From: Misgurnus anguillicaudatus
Lineage: Eukaryota; Chordata; Actinopteri; Cypriniformes; Cobitidae
Length of the DNA: 64,000 nucleotides
Direction of reading: 5' to 3'
Assembly: GCF_027580225.2 (NCBI RefSeq)
Contig: NC_073340.2
Span: 37,453,501-37,517,500 of the forward strand
Shown piece after piece: positions 31,501 through 64,000 of this stretch. Under the pieces are notes generated by a model. The model ran no database searches and was not told the origin of the DNA. It was given only the letters and a program-made list of their open reading frames with translations. Positions within the stretch are counted from its first letter, which is position 1, and the number at the start of each line of letters is the position of its first letter. Both the position numbers and the translations under genes were made by a program.

Positions 31501-32202
31501 TGTCATTTTGAAAATATGTCAGTGTTGATGTTTTCTGACTGTTGCGGTAATGAGATTTTTTAGGACTTATTTTTTAAATTATGTTACAAAAAGTGTTAAA
31601 TGATAAGTAAAAGTTTTTAAATTAATGTTCCCATTTACTCCAGACTTTGTTTTTCAATGTCTGGTGGGAAAAAAACGTAAATTTAAGCAATTTTTACATT
31701 TTCATGCTTGACATTTTAAAAACCAAGTTTTCGTGAGAATCACCCAAATACAGCAATCCATTATCAAAGAACAGCATTCATAAATCCCTCATCATCACAA
31801 ATATTTCATATCACATACTTTATTTGATTTTCACATCTTCATAAATAGTTTGAGTGTATATCTGTGGGAATTTCTCACCACTTCCACAGCTTCACCTGTA
31901 TGAGAAGGACTCACCTGCTGGAGGTGGGCAGAGATCCTCTGAGCTTCATGTCCATGGATGTATCAGCAAAATCCATCTCGAAGATCTCCAGCGCAGAGCT
32001 GGTGTTGAAGGAAGCGTCCAGCTGCTGGGCAGCAGTACCTGTACACCATCAGGAAGAGAAAATCAAACGTCATCATTACAGAACATGCCAACAAGAGTAT
32101 TTGAGATCTAGGCCCACATTTACCCAGAGCCAGGTGTGCTGGATGTTGTTTTGCAGGACTCCATGCTTGGGTCGCTGTCCTTAGTATCTCCTTTATCCTC
32201 AT
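19367..32202 (-). CDS. sec31b: SEC31 homolog B, COPII outer-coat subunit (complete)
   Basis: Sec31 pairs with Sec13 to form the outer cage of COPII vesicles and stimulates Sec23 GTPase activation of Sar1 at ER exit sites. Coding exons, 5' to 3': 32202-32124, 32038-31915, 29787-29592, 29508-29413, 29098-28958, 28818-28676, 28600-28501, 28250-28089, 27973-27821, 27737-27507, 27408-27334, 26617-26341, 26018-25840, 25711-25585, 25411-25266, 24476-24303, 23977-23831, 23411-23252, 23118-22768, 22622-22584, 21386-21328, 20999-20874, 20787-20668, 19698-19627, 19546-19367. They sum to 3657 nt, 1218 residues plus stop, close to human SEC31A/B length. Every junction keeps frame. The start fits the family N-terminus (M-K/R-I/L-K-E-I). 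SEC31B rather than SEC31A is chosen mainly because ndufb8 is the neighbour, as in human 10q24. Confidence 0.95.
19699..20667. other. sec31b intron 24: nothing recognised
   Basis: AT-rich intron with no element termini, coding similarity or strong secondary structure noticed. Confidence 0.5.
20874..23977 (-). CDS. sec31b: sec31b exons 18-23: proline-rich region with Sar1/Sec23 active fragment
   Basis: Residues about 802-1095, rich in Pro, Gly, Ser and Gln. Exon 22 carries GWNDPPAL with Trp1039-Asn1040. These correspond to the Trp-Asn pair of the yeast Sec31 active fragment, which reaches into the Sec23-Sar1 active site. Exon 20 has an APPAPGFI motif (about 959-966) resembling the ALG-2 binding site of SEC31A. 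Exon 21 is only 39 nt. Intron 21 holds two hAT-like elements and CA repeats. Confidence 0.9.
21607..22028. mobile_element. hAT-like MITE (CAGARGTGYAAAGTACT termini)
   Basis: Left end CAGAAGTGCAAAGTACTC, right end GAGTACTTTACACCTCTG, inverted. Flanking octamers ataacgta and atcatgta match at 6 of 8. The interior is rich in AGTACTTAAGTACTT-like palindromes. Located in sec31b intron 21. Confidence 0.65.
22215..22367. mobile_element. short MITE with TAGGGATG termini
   Basis: TAGGGATGAGACGGT at the left and its near-inverse ATCGTCCCATCCCTA at the right, 153 bp, beside a CA tract in sec31b intron 21. Confidence 0.55.
22368..22401. repeat. (CA)n microsatellite
   Basis: About 17 uninterrupted CA units in sec31b intron 21. 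Confidence 0.95.
22532..22572. repeat. (CA)n microsatellite
   Basis: About 20 uninterrupted CA units, ending only 11 bp before the exon 21 donor of sec31b. Confidence 0.95.
24303..27973 (-). CDS. sec31b: sec31b exons 10-17: Sec13-binding segment and ACE1 helical rod
   Basis: Residues about 348-801. It contains the conserved [14 protein letters not shown] segment before the Sec13-binding blade. The helical ancestral coatomer element follows: [57 protein letters not shown] and [12 protein letters not shown]. This helical part dimerises Sec31 into the cage edge rod. The middle of exon 13 is less conserved and acidic/Ser-rich, as in the family. Confidence 0.92.
24545..25195. mobile_element. hAT-like element with nested repeat (sec31b intron 16)
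   Basis: Left terminus CAGGGTTCCCACACCTTAG, right terminus GACCTGTGGGAACTCTG, inverted. The interior around 24690-24950 contains a second repeat (cgaggga...gcgtcactgcggtgacac...cccttctcagggaac) also present, inverted, in the copy at 62620-62917. It includes an 11-base C homopolymer near 25140. Confidence 0.65.
26071..26310. mobile_element. MITE with GGTTTCCCGGACAG termini, copy 2
   Basis: TAGGGGTAGTTTCCCGGACAG-type left end and inverse CTGTCCGGGAAACCGCCCCTTA right end, inside sec31b intron 13, ending about 30 bp from the exon 13 donor. Same family as 15330-15563. Confidence 0.75.
26659..27246. mobile_element. fold-back MITE (sec31b intron 12)
   Basis: Outer arms GCAAAAAATTACTTTC... and ...GAAAGTCCTTTTTTGC, with further inner inverted pairs: gagcaaaatgacctaa with ttaggttattttgctc, and ttttgtctaaaaactaga with its inverse. 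An L2-like LINE tail appears to be embedded at about 26862-26910. Confidence 0.6.
28089..32202 (-). CDS. sec31b: sec31b exons 2-9: N-terminal WD40 beta-propeller
   Basis: Residues 1-347. WD-type repeats are visible: [57 protein letters not shown] and [15 protein letters not shown]. In the family this propeller forms the vertex of the COPII cage. The following exon 10-11 stretch (to residue 475) holds the segment that completes the Sec13 propeller and a Gln-run (QQQQQ). Confidence 0.93.
30827..31745. mobile_element. 919-bp TIR element (GGGTGATTCTCACGAAA)
   Basis: Termini GGGTGATTCTCACGAAA and TTTTCGTGAGAATCACCC are nearly perfect inverted repeats. It has no ORF of note. It lies in sec31b intron 3 (29788-31914); the remainder of that intron, 29830-30826, contains degraded repeat pieces (for example gaggtgggcgatat) and nothing coding. 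Confidence 0.7.
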
Positions 32203-32726
32203 CTTCCTCCAAGCCTCTTATAAGACAAGAACAGCCTTCAGATGGTTTACACAACAGGTGATTTACACATGAATTAACATGCAGCTGCTGTGCTGAAACG
32301 TCAATTCCTCTCTAGTAACAAATAACCATGTCAATGTCATGCCATCCCAGATTAACCTTAAACTCCTATTATCACAGATTATATCACTGAACTGCTGATA
32401 TATGATCAGTATGTTCACACACTTGAGAAATGAAGCACTAAACTCACGTATGTGTGCTGTCACTGACTCTCATGATCTGATCTCTCACATTAATGTCTTT
32501 ATAAACCCGTCTGTACATGTAATAAATGTAGTGTTGAGCAGCAGTGAATGTTTATAATCAGTTTTGATTTCCTGATCAGCTACTGTTCCCGTTAGCATTA
32601 GCCTTATGCTCAGTGTCTGCACTTTAAACACACACAAACAGACCACAGACGCACACAATAAAACATCACAGTCTAGAGTTTATCCTCAAAACGCCAAAAT
32701 ATAGTCAGTGATATGTGTGTACTTAC

Positions 32727-32860
32727 GGCTGTGTGTAATAATTCGTCTCGTTTGTGTGTTAGTGAGAGTTTAGACGCGCTGCTTGCGTCATTCATGGGAA
32801 ATGTAGTCAAGGCGGAAGTGTAGTCCAGTACGGCGGCCGAGACGGATGCTTTATACTTAA
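32727..32860 (-). other. sec31b: probable non-coding first exon and promoter of sec31b
   Basis: A strong donor (CC|GTAAGT, exon end at 32727) precedes exon 2 (start near 32218, just upstream of the ATG). The region is CpG-containing and lacks repeats. The upstream limit is a guess. Upstream ATGs at 32795-32793 and a few bases downstream are discussed in the findings. Confidence 0.55.
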
Positions 32861-33183
32861 ACGCTAAACCGTCTCACTGCTGATGCAATATCAGAAAAGA
32901 AATGCATTAATGCAAATATTTTTCATGTATTTTATAATGAATAAGAATTTAGCTAACTTTTTTTTAACATCACCATAAAAAATACTAAATACTCTCATTG
33001 TTGGTTGTTTCATTTTCTGTGTTGTTTGCTGTTGTAATACCAAACCCAAAATACTGGGATAGAAGTTATTTGGATAGAATAAGGAATTCTATTTATTACC
33101 AGCATTAATTTGATCATTTTAGTATTTTGCAGTACTTGTATAGTGGAAATAAATTTCCGAGTTAATAAAATCCGAGTTTAGTG

Positions 33184-33443
33184 CAGTGTTAAGAAAAAAC
33201 CTTGTTGCACTTAAATGTTTAAGTTTAAACAACTTGAAATAACAAGTCATTTTAACTTTCTTGACTAATTAGAAGTTTGTATATATAAAACCAATAAGCT
33301 AAATGTGCTTAAGTTTCTACAACTTTATTTTTATAATTTATAGCAACTTCTAACTAGTCAAAAAAAGTTGACATGACTTAAGATGTCAACTTTAAGATGT
33401 TTAAACTTAAACATTTAAGTGCACCAAGGAATTGTTTACAGTG
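33184..33443. mobile_element. fold-back MITE between sec31b and ndufb8
   Basis: Left arm around TGCACTTAAATGTTTAAGTT pairs with its inverse AACTTAAACATTTAAGTGCA on the right. Inner arms aacttctaactagtcaaaaa pair with ttgactaattagaagttt. Confidence 0.65.
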
Positions 33444-33624
33444 TGGTGTTAAAGGAGCTTAGACAATTAATGGTATGACAGCCTGTTACTTCTTTATTAC
33501 AGATGTAGACTGTGTTGGGCAGGAACTGCACTGCTGAAAGCCATTCTGACAGGATCTAACTAGTCTTATTTTAATGAGCTGTTAAGTGTTGTAAAGATGA
33601 CAATTTATCTTTATGTTTAATAAC

Positions 33625-33630
33625 TTTATT
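33625..33630 (-). terminator. ndufb8: ndufb8 polyadenylation signal
   Basis: AATAAA on the minus strand (TTTATT on plus), about 40 bp past the ndufb8 stop codon. This gives a short 3'UTR, usual for this gene class. Confidence 0.8.
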
Positions 33631-33667
33631 AGAGAGAAATATACACATGTTATAGAACAAGGAAGGA

Positions 33668-35491
33668 TTAGATTTCATAATGTTTGGGAGGTTCTGGTTC
33701 TTTATCAGGGTCTCCACCTCTCTCCAGATACAGGTCATTGTAGGGATACTGTTTGGGTGCCTGAGAAAAGAGAGATCAACGGTTAGTCAACAGAAACAAA
33801 CAACAAAAGAGAACAAAGTGGACACAAAATATAAACTTAAGTGAAAAATGAATTATTTAATTATTAAGTGCTGGCTTACATTTTAGCCTGGCATTCTACT
33901 TTATTCAGAAATCACATTGAAGTCAAATTCATTGGCTCTTTATTTACTAATTTTATTCCAAATTTTATGTTTATTCCATTTTAAAACTTTTTTTAAACTT
34001 GAAAATTATCAGTTGTCCATTATTTCCTACAGCATGAGTTGAATATTCTTCCAGCACTTACCACAGGTTGGTAAGAAGGATACATCTCACCCAGTCCAAA
34101 CATCAGCATCATGAAGCCAAAGAAACCAAAAAGATGTTTGCACATTGTCCTCCAGTCCACCGGACTTGGAGATGTGTCCACTCTGTTCCTGATGTACATG
34201 TCAAAGTCCCAGTGAATCTGAAACACCAACATGATACGTTGTATCACTGAACAACCACATCCATACATCTACTTCACAATTTCAAGTTACAGAATTAAAG
34301 GAGACATATCATGAAAATCTGACTTTTTCCAAGATTAAGTGCTATAACTGGGTCCCCAGTCTTCTATCAACCTAGAAAACGTTGTAAAGATCAACCCAGT
34401 AACTTAGTTTTGGTAAACCATTCTCTGCAAGCATGTAAAAATAGGTCCCCTTGTGATGTCAGAAGGGGATCTTCTTATAATAATACCACCCCCTTAAGCT
34501 GCACTATCCAACTACATCACTGTTATTTAGTGCAGAGATCAGCTCATTTGCATTTTAAAGATTCCAAAAACTGCACAAATTTGCTCACACCTACAAAGTG
34601 TCAATTTTAACATGCTATAATAAATTATCTGAGGGGTATTTTGAGCTAAAACTTCACATATGTACTCTGAGGACACCAAAGATTTATTTGGCATCTTAAA
34701 AAGTCTTGTAAATGTCCCTTTTAATTCAGTTCATCACTCAAGAGTAAGCAGTGGAAGTTTACAGGTTCTCCCCAGTTCCTCCTCAGATCCGGATGGTCCC
34801 ACTGATACCATGGGTCTCTCTCATGCTGTGATCTTTCTGGCAGCATGGGGTAGTCACCATACCTGCAAAACAACACAAATATATACACAATAACTGCGGT
34901 TACTCAGGAGAACAAGTTGTATGTAAGTCGTAAGTCTTGGAGCAATACACATTCAATCAGAAGTGTGTCTAGAGACATCCATACCCACAGCCATCATCAG
35001 GATAAGGACGGTAATCTTCCAGTGTCATGTTGTATTTCTTGGCTGCTGCCGCTCTCTCCTCTGGGGTTTTGGGGTATGGGCCGGGTAACATGCCCGGAGG
35101 ACCACCAGAGGCTGCAACACACACAACGATATCATAACATCTGATGTTACAGCTTTTAGACACACACAATATCATGGAAAAACTTAACATCTATTTTTTA
35201 ACACTATAAGATGTCACAAATTTATAAACGAAGCGATAAACAGTTATAATTCTTTTTAGAAACACATCGGAGGTTAGCGTAGTCTATTACGTTAGCTTAC
35301 TGATCTTGACATGAAGGTTATCGTATTTTTTAACTCACAAAACACTGCTTTAATAATGCATATGCACGTGATAAGAATACATGGAGGTATAAAAACACAC
35401 CTGCCCTTGCCCCAATTATATTCGTACAAATTCCTGGTTTTATTCCTCTAGAAAGCGCTCGGGTCAACAGACCCTTTCCGAGCGCCGCCAT
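33668..35491 (-). CDS. ndufb8: NADH:ubiquinone oxidoreductase subunit B8 (complete)
   Basis: Nuclear-encoded accessory subunit of the complex I membrane arm, mitochondrial inner membrane. Exons 5' to 3': 35491-35401, 35111-34985, 34862-34763, 34217-34062, 33760-33668 (stop TAA), 567 nt, 188 residues; human NDUFB8 is 186. The N-terminus is a basic, amphipathic targeting sequence (about residues 1-30). Conserved family stretches: [44 protein letters not shown] and the C-terminal [17 protein letters not shown]. One transmembrane helix is visible at about 134-153 ([15 protein letters not shown]). All introns are GT-AG and phases fit. Intron 3 holds a TTAA MITE. The start is the ATG in an A/G-poor context CGCCATGTTG on the opposite strand, i.e. 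AACATGGCGG, a strong Kozak. Confidence 0.97.
34295..34724. mobile_element. TTAA-flanked MITE in ndufb8 intron 3
   Basis: Starts TTAAAGGAGACATATCATG and ends AATGTCCCTTTTAA. The body (ctgggtccccagtcttctat ... cacccccttaag) is a common fish repeat. It fills most of the 544-bp intron and ends 38 bp before the exon 3 donor. Confidence 0.7.
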
Positions 35492-36352
35492 GTTGCCTCG
35501 ATGACACTCCGCAACGCGCAAGCGCAGAGTCCTGACAAGCTCCAATGAATGACACTGCACAAGATACACACCCGAGGAGAACGAAGATATGAAAAAAACA
35601 TTAATTAATCTCAGCGGTCAAAAATTAATCAATCTCAGCGGCCTGTCTGCTCCCAAGAAGTACTGAAAACAAGAAAGAAATACCCACACAATATTTATGT
35701 GCGATGTTGGACAGTGAGTGAAGGCTGCTTTTCCGCCGACGCTGTACTTACTGACGACATCCACACGATGGCAAGACTGTTCAGAAAACCAATATCAAGA
35801 AAATATTTAGATATTATATTTACAATTAAATCCAGAGAATAAAGTCATTTGTTTTGCCATCTTGCAGGTTGCAAGTCAAAAGTTAAATTTTTGCAAACAA
35901 TTTTTTACAAATATTTACTTGTTTTATTTAAAAATTCGGAATATTAGACATATTTTATTTGTAAGTGGATTTTAATGGAAATTTTGGTAATGTTTTGAAA
36001 GTTTTACACTTCAGTTTATACTATCCTGTAAAGCCAAAAGAGACGCTACTCGCAGCCCCTGATTGTAGTCCAATCTTTGCGTCAGAACTACACTCCCCAT
36101 GATGCATCGCGCATGTCGGCGTCTCGTCAGCAGCGTTCAGCGCTCACCGGAGCATCCCGTATCAGAGCGACGAGCAGCGATCCTCAAACGATGATTTTTG
36201 CCTTTTTAATTCTCTGTAGGTGATGGTCGCACACCCGAGAGGATTTCTTCAGTATGATCCGCGCATTGGAATATTTCCCGAATGTTGTCCTTTAAGTGAG
36301 CGATGTCAGCTGGTTTTTCATCCATCGGGATTAACGCACAAATTGCAGGAAG
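35492..36352. promoter_or_regulatory. divergent promoter interval, ndufb8 / arhgap44
   Basis: 861 bp separate the two start codons, which point away from each other. CpG-richer blocks lie at 35460-35530 and 36090-36190 (gcatcgcgcatgtcggcgtc and neighbours). Both 5'UTRs and probably both promoters fall here. No clear TATA box was seen. Transcription start sites are not placed. Confidence 0.6.

Positions 36353-36356
<4 letters not shown>
36303..36356 (+). promoter_or_regulatory. upstream ORF overlapping the arhgap44 start (ATGA)
   Basis: An ATG at 36303 opens a 17-codon frame whose stop TGA (36354-36356) overlaps the main ATG (36353-36355). A second upstream ATG at 36223 opens a 55-codon frame ending at TAA 36388-36390, past the main start. 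Both depend on where transcription begins. Confidence 0.45.
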
Positions 36357-63881
<27,525 letters not shown>

Positions 63882-64000
63882 GTATGGAAACCTTTCTGTT
63901 TGATCTGTTCATCTACTCTTTCCTGAATTTCCATATGATTTATAACAGGGTCTGAGACCAGATGCCCTTCTGTGATAGGATTATGCATTGTTGTGCAGAA

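Noticed and set aside
19367..32202. SEC31A instead of SEC31B
   Set aside because: The protein fits both paralogues, but the neighbouring ndufb8 and scd match the SEC31B locus. This remains a synteny-based choice.

Overview
This is vertebrate nuclear DNA, and most likely a cypriniform (carp- or zebrafish-like) teleost. The coding exons are short, GT-AG spliced and match vertebrate single-copy genes. The introns are full of the fold-back MITEs, hAT and TTAA-flanked elements, tRNA-derived SINEs and (CA)n tracts typical of cyprinid genomes. No operons, CRISPR arrays, rRNA or functional tRNA genes were seen.

Four genes are present. (1) scd (stearoyl-CoA desaturase, + strand): exons 3 to 6 and the 3'UTR, 183 to about 13280; the 5' exons lie left of the window. 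(2) sec31b (COPII outer coat, - strand): complete, 25 coding exons between 19367 and 32202 giving 1218 codons, plus a likely non-coding first exon near 32727-32860. (3) ndufb8 (complex I accessory subunit, - strand): complete, 5 exons, 33668-35491, 188 residues. (4) arhgap44 (RICH2, BAR-RhoGAP protein, + strand): exons 1 to 17 from 36353 to 63881, running off the right edge. scd and sec31b converge tail to tail. ndufb8 and arhgap44 diverge from a shared 0.86-kb interval. The order SCD, SEC31B, NDUFB8 resembles human 10q24, but no WNT8B-like exon was found between scd and sec31b.

Repeats region by region. scd intron 3 is 10.2 kb because an 8.1-kb Ty3/gypsy retrotransposon (1690-9787, minus orientation) sits inside one arm of an older fold-back MITE. 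Its two 563-bp LTRs differ at one base, so it is young. Gag is open, Gag-Pol joins by a -1 frameshift at a GGGAAAC site, and Pol carries two in-frame stop codons. The 13.3-19.4 kb intergenic region holds several MITEs, including a perfect 36-bp fold-back. sec31b introns hold hAT and fold-back elements. The 18-kb first intron of arhgap44 holds TTAA elements, a BED-finger-bearing hAT deletion derivative nested in a MITE, a solo LTR with perfect 5-bp target duplication, a 4.0-kb TIR element, and a candidate alternative first coding exon at 53935-53996. arhgap44 introns 9 and 13 are almost entirely repeats.

Functionally the four genes are unrelated housekeeping or signalling genes (lipid desaturation, ER-to-Golgi coat, respiratory chain, Rho-GTPase control). 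I found no convincing undescribed multi-gene system. The most interesting points are the candidate alternative arhgap44 promoter/exon, the fully readable nested retrotransposon insertion, and the large TIR element without a recognisable transposase. Identifications rest on reading the translated exons against remembered family sequences; no database search was run.
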